Numbered from the stretch's first letter, positions 46,274 to 56,533 are shown. The stretch: 64,000 nucleotides of DNA from Methylomonas sp. AM2-LC (GCF_039904985.1 NZ_CP157005.1:4483501-4547500); one strand, 5' to 3'. Made by a program: numbers and translations. Notes: generated by a model not told the origin, from the sequence alone.

Positions 46274-46578
46274 TTGATTCCCTTATTTCTATTAATTTAA
46301 ATAAAAACTTACTTTAGCAATATGACACAAAGCTTTACCCCAAACAATCAATAATTGCGATTTTTCTGTTTTTCGCTTAAATGGTTGATGCGACTTTTTT
46401 CCTACCCTATAAAATTGATAACATTGAATAGCGCGTATGCTTTGCAACAAGCCTAGTTGAAACTTCACTAATTACAATGCTGCTTTGCAGAGGTGATAAA
46501 TTTATTATCCTGTATAATAAACTCTGCAAAAAATACAACTACCAACTATCACTACCCCATAAAATATAAAAAACGTTA
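46274..46578. promoter_or_regulatory. Divergent control region between mdh and mtdA
   Basis: A 305-bp noncoding region that must hold promoters for both directions. A nested palindrome at 46484-46530 overlaps a TATAAT box (46513-46518) about 60 nt upstream of mtdA. No other gene-like content is visible. Confidence 0.55.
46484..46530 (+). promoter_or_regulatory. Nested palindrome overlapping a -10 box upstream of mtdA
   Basis: TTTGCAGAG (46484-46492) pairs with CTCTGCAAA (46522-46530), and directly inside it TTTATTAT (46501-46508) pairs with ATAATAAA (46514-46521), with GTGATAAA unpaired on the left. The inner right arm includes TATAAT. This looks like an operator over a promoter, for example for a LysR-type regulator of C1 genes; regulator identity is inference. 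Confidence 0.5.
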
Positions 46579-47445
46579 ATGAAAAAGCTGTTATTTCAAT
46601 TTGACACCGATACCCATCCTTCGACCTTTGATACCGTTGTTGCTTATGACGGTGGAGCCGACCATGTAATCGGGCTGGGCAATATTACCCCTGACAATGT
46701 AGCTGCATTAATAGACGGTACCATTTTTACGCGTGCCCCCAAAGATAAGAAAAATACTGCTATTTTCATCGGTGGAAGTAATATGCTTGCAGGACAGCAA
46801 CTCCTAAACACGGTGCTTAACCACTTCTTTCCTGGGTTTCAAGTCTCAGTGATGCTGGATAGCAATGGCAGCAATACCACTGCGGCAGCTGTAGTTGCGA
46901 AATTAGTGAGCAAAGGCAATATCGCCAAGAAAAAAGCAGTTGTATTGGCAGGCACAGGCCCAGTAGGACAACGAGCAGCAGCCATGCTAGCATTGGAAGG
47001 CGCTGAGGTTAGCATTACATCCAGACTGCTTGCTAATGCCGAAAGAGTTTGTTACGCGATGAAAGAACGCTTTAATGTTGACTTAACCCCTGTTCAAGCT
47101 TCTGATTATGATAGTCGTGCCATTGCCATAGAAAATGCAAATATTGTACTTTGTACTGGAGCTACTGGTGTTGAACTATTGAGACAAGAGCATTGGCTTA
47201 ACAATCCGCACATTGAATTAATGGCAGATGCGAATGCCACACCACCGCTCGGTATAGGTGGTAGCAGCGTAATGGACAAAGGTCAATGTTACAACGATAA
47301 AGTGATCTGGGGAGCAATAGGCTTCGGCACTTTGAAACTGGCTTTGCATAGAGCCTGTATAGCTAAACTTTTTACAGATAATAAACAGGTACTTGATGCG
47401 GAAATCATCTTTGAACTAGCAAAGCAAATGAACAAAAACAACTAA
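46579..47445 (+). CDS. mtdA: NADP-dependent methylene-H4MPT/methylene-H4F dehydrogenase MtdA
   Basis: A 288-residue dehydrogenase that oxidises methylene-tetrahydrofolate or methylene-tetrahydromethanopterin with NADP+. The N-terminus KKLLFQFDTDTHPS, VAYDGGADH, MLDSNGSNTTAAA (about 92-104) and the Rossmann loop LAGTGPVGQRAAAML (about 127-141) match Methylobacterium MtdA closely, including the C-terminal LHRACIAKLF. MtdA is diagnostic of methylotrophic C1 metabolism and distinguishes this genome from ordinary gammaproteobacteria. No methenyl-H4F cyclohydrolase (fch) is next to it, unlike many methylotroph clusters. Confidence 0.93.
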   Translation: MKKLLFQFDTDTHPSTFDTVVAYDGGADHVIGLGNITPDNVAALIDGTIFTRAPKDKKNTAIFIGGSNMLAGQQLLNTVLNHFFPGFQVSVMLDSNGSNTTAAAVVAKLVSKGNIAKKKAVVLAGTGPVGQRAAAMLALEGAEVSITSRLLANAERVCYAMKERFNVDLTPVQASDYDSRAIAIENANIVLCTGATGVELLRQEHWLNNPHIELMADANATPPLGIGGSSVMDKGQCYNDKVIWGAIGFGTLKLALHRACIAKLFTDNKQVLDAEIIFELAKQMNKNN

Positions 47446-47585
47446 CCCCCCTTTTGACCCGTTTTTATTCAACTTCAATAGAAAATAATCTGCCAATAAC
47501 CATCCAGCATTTTTTGCAAAAACACATGAATCTGCAACACTTTGTTACACACATTTTTTGTAGTTACTCTAATTAGCACTACAAA

Positions 47586-48959
47586 ATGCCAAATAGCACT
47601 TCTCTACCACATCAAAAAATTACTGCTATTTTTCAAGCAGGTGTTGCTGCTGCCGATCCCCAACAGGCCGTAAGAAACTGCTTACATATACAGAATAACC
47701 AACTGCAAATTGGTCTGAATACACATGGCGATGTTCAACAGCGCACTGGCTCATGGCAACGCATCCATTTAATCGCATTTGGCAAAGCAGCATGCACAAT
47801 GGCACTCGCTGCACAGGAATGTATCCCTGCTCATCTCCTGGCTGGCCGAGGTATTGCTGTCACTACCTATGATAATGTTTTTACTATTGATAACTTTGAT
47901 GTTTTTGGTGCAGGACACCCTTTGCCTGATACAGCGGGTTTACAGGCTGCAAACTACATTACGGAACGCTTAAAACAGGCTCAACAGAAAGAATTAGTTC
48001 TAATATTGGTATCTGGAGGCGGATCTGCATTACTGCCTTCTCCTGTTCCTGCCATTACATTAGCAGAAAAGATTGAAACCACCAATTTGTTACTAGCGTG
48101 TGGAGCCAGCATTAACGAGATAAACTGCGTACGCAAACATTTATCACAACTTAAAGGTGGAGGCATGGCGCAACTCGCTGCAGATGCCGATTTACATGCT
48201 TTAATACTGTCTGATGTTTTGGGCGACGATGTCAGCACCATAGCCAGCGGCCCCACTGTTGCCGATGACACTTACTTTAGTGACGCAATCAAGGTACTTA
48301 AATCGTATCAGGTTTGGGGAAATATTCCGTTTTCAGTACAAAATCATTTACAACTTGGCAAACTGCAACTATACCCAGAAACGCCAAAATCTGATGCCTC
48401 TTTTTTCAAAAATAAGGCTTATACACTAATTGGTAGTAACGCCATTAGCGTGGATGCTGCCTGCATTTATGCTAAAGAGCAGGGATTTTCTGTAGATTTA
48501 TATAGCAATCAATTATGTGGTGAAGCACGTTCGGTCGCCAAATCTTTAGCTCTGTATGCCAAAAAATGTCAGTCTCTGGGTTTAAAACAAGCAACTGCAA
48601 TTATCGCTGGCGGTGAAACTACGGTAACATTATCCAATGCTTGTGGCAAAGGAGGGCGAAATCAAGAACTGGCCTTAGCTTTTGCCTTAGCCGCTGAAGA
48701 ATTAGCTTTAAGGGGCGACTGGACATTTTTAAGTGCAGGCACAGATGGACGGGATGGACCTACCGATGCGGCAGGGGCAATCGTAAACGACGAAACATTA
48801 CTGCGTATGCGCCATGCAAACATTGACCCAATAGCAATACTGAACAGACATGATGCCTATACCGCTCTTAAAGCGACTAACAATTTATATATAACTGGCG
48901 CAACAGGCACCAATGTTGCCGACTTGCAGATCTTGTTACTCTACCCCATTCACGAATAA
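47586..48959 (+). CDS. gck: Glycerate 2-kinase, MOFRL family
   Basis: A 457-residue glycerate kinase type-2 (TtuD/GckA). The N-terminal half has IAFGKAACTMALAA, GAGHPLPDTAG and LVSGGGSALLPSPVP (about 139-153). The C-terminal MOFRL domain has GGETTVTL (about 341-348), GKGGRNQELALAFA and SAGTDGRDGPTDAAGA (about 381-396). It phosphorylates D-glycerate to 2-phosphoglycerate, the step by which the serine pathway enters central metabolism. It lies 140 bp after mtdA and 26 bp before glyA, in one probable transcript. Confidence 0.92.
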   Translation: MPNSTSLPHQKITAIFQAGVAAADPQQAVRNCLHIQNNQLQIGLNTHGDVQQRTGSWQRIHLIAFGKAACTMALAAQECIPAHLLAGRGIAVTTYDNVFTIDNFDVFGAGHPLPDTAGLQAANYITERLKQAQQKELVLILVSGGGSALLPSPVPAITLAEKIETTNLLLACGASINEINCVRKHLSQLKGGGMAQLAADADLHALILSDVLGDDVSTIASGPTVADDTYFSDAIKVLKSYQVWGNIPFSVQNHLQLGKLQLYPETPKSDASFFKNKAYTLIGSNAISVDAACIYAKEQGFSVDLYSNQLCGEARSVAKSLALYAKKCQSLGLKQATAIIAGGETTVTLSNACGKGGRNQELALAFALAAEELALRGDWTFLSAGTDGRDGPTDAAGAIVNDETLLRMRHANIDPIAILNRHDAYTALKATNNLYITGATGTNVADLQILLLYPIHE

Positions 48960-48985
48960 TAAAACTAGCTTGAGGAAAAAAAACC

Positions 48986-50242
48986 ATGTTTAACAAATCG
49001 ATGACCATTTCGGGTTTTGACAATGAGTTATTTCAGGCCATGGAACAGGAGCGTCAACGCCAGGAAGATCATATTGAACTGATTGCATCCGAAAACTATG
49101 CCAGTCCTCGAGTATTAGAAGCTCAAGGGTCTTTATTGACCAATAAATACGCCGAGGGTTATCCCGATAAACGTTACTATGGTGGATGCGAATACGTTGA
49201 TATAGTTGAACAACTAGCTATCGACCGTGCCAAAGAATTATTTGGGGCTGATTATGCGAATGTGCAACCACATTCAGGTTCCCAAGCAAACATGGCTGTT
49301 TTTATGTCATTGATACAACCTGGCGATACTATTCTCGGCCTTAGTTTAGCTGATGGAGGACATTTAACGCATGGTGCAAAACCTAATTTCTCAGGCAAAA
49401 TATACAACGCCATCCAATATGGTCTGCACCCAGTTAGCGGAGAAATTGATTACGACCAAGTTGAATCTCTGGCACTTACCCATAAGCCCAAAATGATCAT
49501 TGCTGGATTCTCGGCTTATTCGCGTATTTGGGACTGGCAACGTTTCCGTGACATTGCTGATAAAGTAGGCGCTTATTTGGTGGTTGATATGGCACATGTT
49601 GCAGGACTGGTTGCGGCTGGACTTTATCCTAACCCAGTTCCCATAGCGGACGTTGTGACCAGTACCACCCATAAATCACTACGCGGACCTCGTGGCGGGC
49701 TGATTTTGTGTAAAAGCAACCCTGAATTAGAAAAAAAAATTAACTCCAATATTTTTCCTGGCATTCAGGGTGGCCCTTTAATGCATGTGATTGCCGCTAA
49801 GGCTGTCGCATTTAAAGAGGCATTAACACCCGAATTTAAACTTTATCAACAACAAGTGGTTAAAAATGCCCAAGCAATGGCAGAGGTATTTATCAAACGT
49901 GGTTTTAATGTTGTGTCCGGCGGTACAGATAATCATTTAATGCTGGTATCACTAATCAGCAAAGGACTCACTGGCAAAGCAGCGGATGCAGCGCTTGGCC
50001 GAGCACATATCACTGTAAACAAAAATGCAGTACCCAATGATCCACAATCGCCTTTCGTTACCAGCGGCATCCGCGTTGGCACTCCGGCCCCCACTACGCG
50101 TGGATTTAAGGAAGATCAAATGTGTGAAATTGCCCATTTAATGTGTGATGTAATGGATAATATTGATGATGAGAACGTCATTAACACAGTACGCGAGAAA
50201 GTACATTTGTTATGTGCACGTTACCCCGTATACAAATCATAA
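48986..50242 (+). CDS. glyA: Serine hydroxymethyltransferase
   Basis: A 418-residue PLP enzyme that joins glycine and methylene-tetrahydrofolate to form serine. Key segments are [33 protein letters not shown] (about 93-107), [18 protein letters not shown] and the cofactor lysine in [16 protein letters not shown] (about 231). GAGG 9 nt upstream supports ATG at 48986; ATG at 49004 is an alternative. In this cluster it is the C1-entry step of the serine pathway as well as the housekeeping enzyme. Confidence 0.97.
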   Translation: MFNKSMTISGFDNELFQAMEQERQRQEDHIELIASENYASPRVLEAQGSLLTNKYAEGYPDKRYYGGCEYVDIVEQLAIDRAKELFGADYANVQPHSGSQANMAVFMSLIQPGDTILGLSLADGGHLTHGAKPNFSGKIYNAIQYGLHPVSGEIDYDQVESLALTHKPKMIIAGFSAYSRIWDWQRFRDIADKVGAYLVVDMAHVAGLVAAGLYPNPVPIADVVTSTTHKSLRGPRGGLILCKSNPELEKKINSNIFPGIQGGPLMHVIAAKAVAFKEALTPEFKLYQQQVVKNAQAMAEVFIKRGFNVVSGGTDNHLMLVSLISKGLTGKAADAALGRAHITVNKNAVPNDPQSPFVTSGIRVGTPAPTTRGFKEDQMCEIAHLMCDVMDNIDDENVINTVREKVHLLCARYPVYKS

Positions 50243-50272
50243 CGGTTACTTACTTGCAAATGGAAAACAATC

Positions 50273-51946
50273 ATGTCAGACATTGAAATTGCCCAACAAG
50301 CGAAAATGCGGCCAATCATTGATTTGGCTAGCGAAAAATTTGGAATACCTTTCGAACATTTAGATCCATACGGTCATTACAAAGCCAAGCTTTCTCTAGA
50401 ATATGTCAACTCACTAGCCGACAAACCGGATGGCAAATTAATCCTGGTTACTGCAATTAGCCCAACCCCCGCCGGGGAAGGTAAAACCACTACCACGGTT
50501 GGTTTGGGTGATGCCTTAAATCGCTTAGGCAAAAAAACCATTATTTGCTTGCGTGAACCTTCTTTAGGCCCTTGTTTCGGTGTAAAAGGGGGGGCAGCGG
50601 GTGGCGGATATGCTCAAGTTGTGCCTATGGAGGATATCAATTTACATTTTACAGGTGATTTTCATGCTATCGGCGTTGCACATAACTTACTATCAGCCTT
50701 AATTGATAATCACATTAATCATGGCAACACTCTGAATATCGATCCCCGCCGGATTCAATGGAAACGGGTCATTGATATGAATGACAGGGCGCTGCGCAAA
50801 ATCACTATAGGTCAAGGCGGCGTCGCTAACGGCTATGTTCGCGAAGACGGATTTGACATAGTAGTAGCCTCTGAAGTAATGGCCATTTTATGTCTGGCTA
50901 CCAGTCGCGCAGATTTAAAAGCACGTTTAGGCAAGATTGTTATCGGTTATAAAACAGATAAAACAACACCCGTTTATGCCAGTGATTTAAATGCCCAAGG
51001 CGCTATGGCCGCCATACTCAAAGATGCCATTAAACCCAATCTGGTGCAAACCCTAGAAAACAATATTGCGATAATTCATGGTGGGCCATTTGCAAATATC
51101 GCTCATGGCTGCAACACTGTCACTGCCACCAAAACGGCTCTTAAACTGGCTGATTATGCAGTGACCGAAGCAGGCTTCGGTGCCGACTTAGGCGCAGAAA
51201 AGTTTATCGATATAAAATGCAGGATGTCGGGATTAAAACCATCAGCAGTCGTTCTTGTTGCGACTGTACGCGCTTTAAAATTTCATGGTGGTGTGGCAAA
51301 AGAAAATCTAAATGTTGAAAATATAGAAGCATTGGCAAACGGTTTTGCGAATCTGGAACGTCATTTGAATAATATAACAGATCATTATGGCTTACCTTGC
51401 GTTATCTGCATCAACCATTTCACTTTCGACACTGAAGCAGAAATTAATTTACTTCAACAAAAATGTAAAGCCGTCGGTGCAAATAGCATCGTTGCCAAAC
51501 ATTGGGCGCAAGGAGGAGCGGGTGCAGAAGAACTGGCTCAAGCAATTATAAATATTGTAGATCAGCGCGAACCAAGCTTTAAATTTGTGTATCCTACAGA
51601 GTTGCCCTTGTGGGATAAGATCTCTGCCATTGCCACCAAGCTGTATGGTGCCAAAAGTATCAGTGCCAGCCCCAAAGTATTGGCGGATATTAAAGCCTTA
51701 CAAATTAATTATGGTGATTTTCCTATCTGTATGGCCAAAACGCAAATGTCGTTTTCGACTAACCCAAACGCAAAAGGCGCTCCTTCTAACCACAATGTGG
51801 AAATCAGCGAGGTGCGCTTAGCTAACGGAGCGGGTTTTATAGTCGCAATTGCTGGTGATATGATGACCATGCCAGGTCTACCGAAAACGCCGGCAGCTGA
51901 GCGGATTGATATCAGTGATGATGGTGTTATCAGCGGATTATTTTAA
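50273..51946 (+). CDS. fhs: Formate-tetrahydrofolate ligase
   Basis: A 557-residue formyl-tetrahydrofolate synthetase (FtfL) that activates formate with ATP. The nucleotide-binding loop [18 protein letters not shown] (about 66-83), [20 protein letters not shown] (about 98-117) and the C-terminal [14 protein letters not shown] are diagnostic. In methylotrophs it returns formate carbon to the folate pool for MtdA and GlyA. It starts 30 bp after glyA and closes the cluster. A compound hairpin lies 23 nt after its stop. Confidence 0.97.
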   Translation: MSDIEIAQQAKMRPIIDLASEKFGIPFEHLDPYGHYKAKLSLEYVNSLADKPDGKLILVTAISPTPAGEGKTTTTVGLGDALNRLGKKTIICLREPSLGPCFGVKGGAAGGGYAQVVPMEDINLHFTGDFHAIGVAHNLLSALIDNHINHGNTLNIDPRRIQWKRVIDMNDRALRKITIGQGGVANGYVREDGFDIVVASEVMAILCLATSRADLKARLGKIVIGYKTDKTTPVYASDLNAQGAMAAILKDAIKPNLVQTLENNIAIIHGGPFANIAHGCNTVTATKTALKLADYAVTEAGFGADLGAEKFIDIKCRMSGLKPSAVVLVATVRALKFHGGVAKENLNVENIEALANGFANLERHLNNITDHYGLPCVICINHFTFDTEAEINLLQQKCKAVGANSIVAKHWAQGGAGAEELAQAIINIVDQREPSFKFVYPTELPLWDKISAIATKLYGAKSISASPKVLADIKALQINYGDFPICMAKTQMSFSTNPNAKGAPSNHNVEISEVRLANGAGFIVAIAGDMMTMPGLPKTPAAERIDISDDGVISGLF

Positions 51947-51968
51947 TAACACTATTATTGATTTTGAA

Positions 51969-52025
51969 GCAGATCAGGGTTATCAAAGGCGTAATCAGTA
52001 TCCACGCCGATAACCCTGCCTCTGC
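51969..52025. terminator. Compound hairpin between fhs and the convergent comFB-like gene
   Basis: Three stacked stems pair in order: GCAGA (51969-51973)/TCTGC (52021-52025), CAGGGTTATC (51975-51984)/GATAACCCTG (52009-52018), and GGCGT/ACGCC inside, with an 11-nt loop. It lies between two convergent genes and probably stops or protects both messages. There is no T-run on the plus side, so Rho-independent termination is uncertain. Confidence 0.65.
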
Positions 52026-52048
52026 CTTAAATAAAATCAATAACTAGA

Positions 52049-52324
52049 TCACTTCTCTCGCTCGTCATGTGGTCTGCTCTTGACTTTGATTAATGACTGG
52101 GAAATTGCATTACTAACCGCTTCACACATTTCCTGATAATGTAAATCAGTCATATTTGCCCCTTTATCAATTGGATTACGTACATAACAAGGTGGCAGTT
52201 TATTCAAGCTAAGACAAGCAATATCTTCAAGCGCAGCTTGGCTAAGCAAAGAACCTGATTCAGAGGAAAGCTTCCAAAGCTGATCAGTAACCAACTGTTC
52301 ATAATAATTTATTATATTCAACAT
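52049..52324 (-). CDS. ComFB-family protein
   Basis: A 91-residue protein resembling the ComFB (late competence development) family: NYYEQLVTDQLWKL at the start, then DIACLSLNKLPPCYVRNPID (about 33-52), where PP-YV is the family landmark. The C-terminus is helical and charged. Some ComFB-domain proteins have been reported to bind cyclic dinucleotides, so a signalling role is possible, but nothing here shows it. It is a single-gene unit, 200 bp downstream of tilS on the same strand and convergent with fhs. Confidence 0.68.
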   Translation of the reverse strand: MLNIINYYEQLVTDQLWKLSSESGSLLSQAALEDIACLSLNKLPPCYVRNPIDKGANMTDLHYQEMCEAVSNAISQSLIKVKSRPHDEREK

Positions 52325-52368
52325 AACATCATCCTCAAATTATCAAAAGGTGTACAAATCTTAGATAC

Positions 52369-52399
52369 GGCTCCAAAAGCTCAACGAAAAAATGGAGCC
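52369..52399. repeat. Small hairpin between tilS and comFB-like gene
   Basis: GGCTCCA (52369-52375) and TGGAGCC (52393-52399) pair exactly around 17 nt. On the minus strand it follows tilS and precedes the comFB-like gene by about 45 nt. No T-run of terminator type follows. Confidence 0.35.
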
Positions 52400-52530
52400 C
52401 TATTACATAACTTTAGCAGTTCCAAGAAAAACCGTTAATTCAATCACTGAAAATAAGATTTATAGCAACTTTCACTAACTAGAAAGTTTCCCATAACTGG
52501 GTAAATATTGTTGATCACTCAGCAATATAT

Positions 52531-53865
52531 TTAATGACTAAAATCCGACTGGGGCTGCCAGTTAATTGAATAACAGGCATTGGAGTCCTGATGCCACGCC
52601 CATTCAGCTATCCACAATCCTGCCACAGCGACCAATCGATCATCTAAATAAATCAAAGGCCGAACATTGCGTTCCCAGGGGGGCATATCGGCTTCTTGAT
52701 AGAGTTTTTTCAAACAATGACTCCCCTGTCTACCAGGTAATTTAAGCTTTTCGCCACCACGTCGATAATCGATATACACAGTATGCGAATTCCATAACTT
52801 CTGATCTATACCCTGTGAAGATGTAATCCTCGTCAAATAAGAACCATTTATTAGCTGCATAACCTGATGTTGCTTATGCCATACCCTTGGTTCAGAATGT
52901 ATCTGAAAATAGGTACTGGCAATACAATACAATTTTTGGCGATATTTACGTATATAGTTACCCTGAACAAACACTTGTGGCTCGGATGTGAGTTTTGCAA
53001 GAATGACTTGCTGGGTAATTGTTTCCAAAACGGCTTGACTGGGTGACTTTAAACCCATTAACTTAAACCAATAGCGTAATAAACAATTTCTTTGATTCGA
53101 TGAGTATTGATGTAATTTATTTATCAACAACGTGTGATCTTTTTCATCAAAAACAGTAGGTAGTTGCTGAATGGCCCAATTATCAAGTACTTCTAACGCG
53201 GCAGCACAATGATTAGCAGTACGCGCTATCGTTTTATCTAAGGAAGGCCAACGCAATTTGAGCAACGGCACTATTTCATTACGTAAATAATTACGATCAA
53301 AATCACTACAGGCATTGCTTGGATCTTCTACCCAATCCAATTTAAATCGATTGGCATATTCGTGAATGTCTTGTTTAGATATATTCAGTAATGGACGTAA
53401 CATATTACCAAGTCCAAATTGCAAAACGGGTGGCATGGCTGCTAAACCTTGTATCCCACTGCCTCTAAATAATTGTAGTAATAAGGTTTCTAATTGATCT
53501 TCTCGATGATGTGCCAATACTAATACATCATCAGCTTGGATTAATGGCCGTAACACTGCATAACGAGCATTACGTGCTGCGGCTTCTGGACTTTCGCCAG
53601 CAAGCGCCTTAGCATCAACATAGAGTGCTTTAAAATTAACATCTAGCAATGCACATTGCTGCTGACAGTGTCGACACCAGTCATCAGCAACCAATTGCAA
53701 GCCGTGATGCACATAAACAGCAATTATTTTTGTCTTTATAGGTAAATGTGTCGCTAACAAATGTAGCAATACATGTGAATCAATACCACCGCTATAGGCA
53801 ATGTAAATGTTATTTGTGTTACGCGGCAAATACTGCGAAATTAATTCATAGCTTAATGGGGTCAT
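52531..53865 (-). CDS. tilS: tRNA(Ile)-lysidine synthase
   Basis: A 444-residue enzyme that converts C34 of the CAU-anticodon tRNA-Ile to lysidine, so that it reads AUA and not AUG. The ATP-binding PP-loop is AYSGGIDSHVLLHLL (about 23-37). HHREDQLETLLLQLFRGSG (about 119-137) and LRNEIVPLL are typical of TilS. The C-terminal substrate-binding domain ends near KLPGRQGSHCLKKLYQE and PPWERNVRPLIYL. The length is complete. It is probably monocistronic; a ~250-bp gap separates it from accA upstream. Confidence 0.94.
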   Translation of the reverse strand: MTPLSYELISQYLPRNTNNIYIAYSGGIDSHVLLHLLATHLPIKTKIIAVYVHHGLQLVADDWCRHCQQQCALLDVNFKALYVDAKALAGESPEAAARNARYAVLRPLIQADDVLVLAHHREDQLETLLLQLFRGSGIQGLAAMPPVLQFGLGNMLRPLLNISKQDIHEYANRFKLDWVEDPSNACSDFDRNYLRNEIVPLLKLRWPSLDKTIARTANHCAAALEVLDNWAIQQLPTVFDEKDHTLLINKLHQYSSNQRNCLLRYWFKLMGLKSPSQAVLETITQQVILAKLTSEPQVFVQGNYIRKYRQKLYCIASTYFQIHSEPRVWHKQHQVMQLINGSYLTRITSSQGIDQKLWNSHTVYIDYRRGGEKLKLPGRQGSHCLKKLYQEADMPPWERNVRPLIYLDDRLVAVAGLWIAEWAWHQDSNACYSINWQPQSDFSH

Positions 53866-53987
53866 AAATGGCTATGCCTAACCATATCACACGGATGTAA
53901 GTTAAAAATAAACTTTTCCCAATGAATAAATATTCATGACTGAAATAAAGTGCCTTAAATACGTTAATAACGTAGTAAGGAAACGGC

Positions 53988-54049
53988 ATAGCGGTTAATA
54001 CTTAAAATCTGCAAGTGAAATACTCGATAAAATTACAAAAAACCGCTAT
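53988..54049. repeat. Inverted repeat between tilS and accA
   Basis: ATAGCGGTT (53988-53996) and AACCGCTAT (54041-54049) are exact complements 44 nt apart. They sit in the ~257-bp noncoding gap between accA and tilS (minus strand) and could fold in the tilS leader or serve as an operator. No further gene-like content is seen in the gap apart from the accA terminator. Confidence 0.4.
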
Positions 54050-54055
54050 AAAATC

Positions 54056-54086
54056 CAAATAAAAATGGCCGAATAAATCGGCCATT
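54056..54086 (-). terminator. Rho-independent terminator after accA
   Basis: AATGGCCGA (54064-54072) and TCGGCCATT (54078-54086) form a 9-bp stem with a 5-nt loop. On the minus strand the stem is followed by TTTTTATTT, and it lies about 36 nt downstream of the accA stop, a standard intrinsic terminator. Confidence 0.9.
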
Positions 54087-54122
54087 CGTAAATAAATTAA
54101 AATATATCAAAAAAACTGAGTA

Positions 54123-55085
54123 TTATTCAAGGTACGAGCCAAATCGCATTATACGTTGATAACGTTTATCTAACATTAAATCCATATTTTTAGATTCTTC
54201 ATACAATTCATCAAGATGACGCAACAGTGTTTCACGTAAACTCATTGCAACTTTTAAAAAATTACGATGTCCGCCACCAATAGGCTCACGTATAACTTCA
54301 TCAAGAAAACCTTGCTCACGGACACGATCAGAGGTAATTCCCATCGCTTCAGCAGCCAGTTGAGCTTTATCGGCACTTTTCCATAGAATAGATGCGCAAC
54401 CTTCCGGAGAAATAACTGCGTAAGTACTGTATTCAAGCATTAACAACCTATCTCCAACACCAATCGCTAAAGCACCACCAGAACCGCCCTCTCCTATTAC
54501 AGTACAAATAATAGGTGTTTTAAGTGTCGTCATTTCAAACAAATTACGTGCAATGGCTTCACTTTGACCGCGCTCTTCCGCATCTATTCCCGGATAAGCA
54601 CCCGGAGTATCAATTAAACAAATAATCGGCAATTTAAAACGTTCCGCTAATTTCATTACCCGTAATGCTTTACGGTAGCCTTCAGGCCGCGGCATTCCAA
54701 AATTACGATAAATTTTTTCCTTAGTATCACGTCCTTTTTGATGACCAATAACTACAACCGGTTTACCCTCTAGTCTTGCCAAGCCGCAAACAATGGCTGG
54801 ATCATCAGCATAGGCACGGTCTCCGTGTAATTCGTGGAAATCAGTAAATATTAATTTAATATAATCTAAAGTATATGGACGCCCAGGATGTCTGGAAAGT
54901 TGAGAAATCTGCCAATCAGTTAGGTCAGAAAATATGGTCTCTGTTAGACTTTCACACTTTTGCTCTAATTGTTTAAGCGTTTCAGATATATCAAAATGAT
55001 TATCGAGTTCGACTTTACGAAGTTCTTCAATCTTAGCTTGTAATTCGGCAATTGGTTGTTCAAAATCTAAAAACTTTAAATCCAT
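54123..55085 (-). CDS. accA: Acetyl-CoA carboxylase carboxyltransferase subunit alpha
   Basis: A 320-residue alpha subunit of the carboxyltransferase that, with AccD, makes malonyl-CoA for fatty acid synthesis. Start ATG at 55085 gives the usual [20 protein letters not shown]; an extension to 55118 is not family-like. Core motifs are [51 protein letters not shown] (about 185-204) and [16 protein letters not shown]. It is followed by a clear terminator and divergent from rarA. Confidence 0.97.
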   Translation of the reverse strand: MDLKFLDFEQPIAELQAKIEELRKVELDNHFDISETLKQLEQKCESLTETIFSDLTDWQISQLSRHPGRPYTLDYIKLIFTDFHELHGDRAYADDPAIVCGLARLEGKPVVVIGHQKGRDTKEKIYRNFGMPRPEGYRKALRVMKLAERFKLPIICLIDTPGAYPGIDAEERGQSEAIARNLFEMTTLKTPIICTVIGEGGSGGALAIGVGDRLLMLEYSTYAVISPEGCASILWKSADKAQLAAEAMGITSDRVREQGFLDEVIREPIGGGHRNFLKVAMSLRETLLRHLDELYEESKNMDLMLDKRYQRIMRFGSYLE

Positions 55086-55216
55086 GGCTATCCATTTGGA
55101 AAATATAAAATATTGCAATTTTAAAGAAAAAAGTCATTATTGCCTATCAATTTTATGATTCGACACAAAATTCATTCTATCAGTAAACAACAATTCAATT
55201 ACACATGGTTTATTAG

Positions 55217-56533
55217 ATGATACATAAAGGATTTACAAATCAGGAACACGTGCACTTGCCATTGGCGACACGAATGCGGCCAAGCAATATTGATCAAGTG
55301 TTTGGGCAACAGCATTTGCTAGCAGAAGGTAAATCGCTACGCATTGCCATAGAAAACGGTGTCTTACACTCACTAATATTTTGGGGTCCACCGGGTGTTG
55401 GCAAAACCACTTTGGCGCAAATAATTGCAAAAAGTACTGAAAGTCATTTTATCGAACTTTCAGCAGTTATGGCTGGTGTTAAAGAAATTCGTGCTGCAGT
55501 CACTGAAGCCACACAAATTAAAAACACAACAGGCATGCAAACCGTGGTGTTTATCGATGAAATTCATCGATTTTCTAAAAGCCAACAAGATTCATTACTG
55601 GGGCCAATCGAAAATGGTTCCATCATCTTATTCGGTGCAACGACCGAAAATCCATCATTTGAATTAAATAATGCATTACTATCAAGACTACGTGTTTATG
55701 TGTTACGCAGCTTGGAGTGCGTAGACTTACAACATTTAATTAATGTTGTGCTAAGCGATAGCCTACGTGGATTAGGTTATAAGCCACTTAAAATATCCAC
55801 TGAAATAATTGAGCTAATCAGTAAAGCTGCAGATGGCGACGCAAGACGTTGCCTGAATATATTACAAATTGCAGCTGATTTATCTGAACATGTAAATGGT
55901 GAAGATATCATTACTTACCAAGTCGTTAATGAAGTATTACAAGGGCAAGCAAATCGATTTGATAAACAAGGTGACATTTTTTATGATCAAATTTCTGCAT
56001 TACATAAATCAGTAAGAGGTACAGATCCAGATGCAGCATTGTACTGGTTTTGCAGAATGATAAGTGCCGGGTGTGACCCACTCTATATTGCCCGTCGCGT
56101 AGTCCGCATGGCATCAGAAGATATTGGAAATGCTGATCCAAGGGGGCTACAGGTAGCATTGGATGCAACAAACGCTTACGAGCGTTTAGGCAGCCCAGAG
56201 GGTGAACTATCCTTAGCGCAAGCGATTGTATATTTGGCCTGTGCACCTAAAAGTAATGCTGTTTATACAGCATTTAAAGCTGCTATGAATGACGCAAAAA
56301 CAAGTGGTTCTTTAGAGGTACCTATACACCTAAGAAATGCTCCAACAAAACTGATGAGTGACTTAGGTTACGGCGCTAATTATAGATATGCACATAATGA
56401 AGAAAATGCATATGCAGCAGGAGAAAATTATTTTCCAGAGAAAATGGGACAGCGAACCTACTATGAACCAGTTGATCGCGGATTAGAAATAAAAATTAAG
56501 GAGAAACTAATAACACTAAAAAATAAAAGATAA
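55217..56533 (+). CDS. rarA: Replication-associated recombination protein RarA (MgsA)
   Basis: A 438-residue AAA+ ATPase of the RarA/Mgs1/WRNIP1 family that acts at stalled replication forks. N-terminal LATRMRPSNIDQVFGQQHLL is typical. Walker A is WGPPGVGKTTLAQ (about 56-68), Walker B is VVFIDEIHRFSKSQQD (about 111-126), and sensor 1 is FGATTENPSFELNNALLSR. The C-terminal tetramerisation domain has YLACAPKSNAVY. The ATG at 55217 is preceded by little ribosome-binding signal, but the N-terminal distance to the first motif is normal. Confidence 0.94.
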   Translation: MIHKGFTNQEHVHLPLATRMRPSNIDQVFGQQHLLAEGKSLRIAIENGVLHSLIFWGPPGVGKTTLAQIIAKSTESHFIELSAVMAGVKEIRAAVTEATQIKNTTGMQTVVFIDEIHRFSKSQQDSLLGPIENGSIILFGATTENPSFELNNALLSRLRVYVLRSLECVDLQHLINVVLSDSLRGLGYKPLKISTEIIELISKAADGDARRCLNILQIAADLSEHVNGEDIITYQVVNEVLQGQANRFDKQGDIFYDQISALHKSVRGTDPDAALYWFCRMISAGCDPLYIARRVVRMASEDIGNADPRGLQVALDATNAYERLGSPEGELSLAQAIVYLACAPKSNAVYTAFKAAMNDAKTSGSLEVPIHLRNAPTKLMSDLGYGANYRYAHNEENAYAAGENYFPEKMGQRTYYEPVDRGLEIKIKEKLITLKNKR

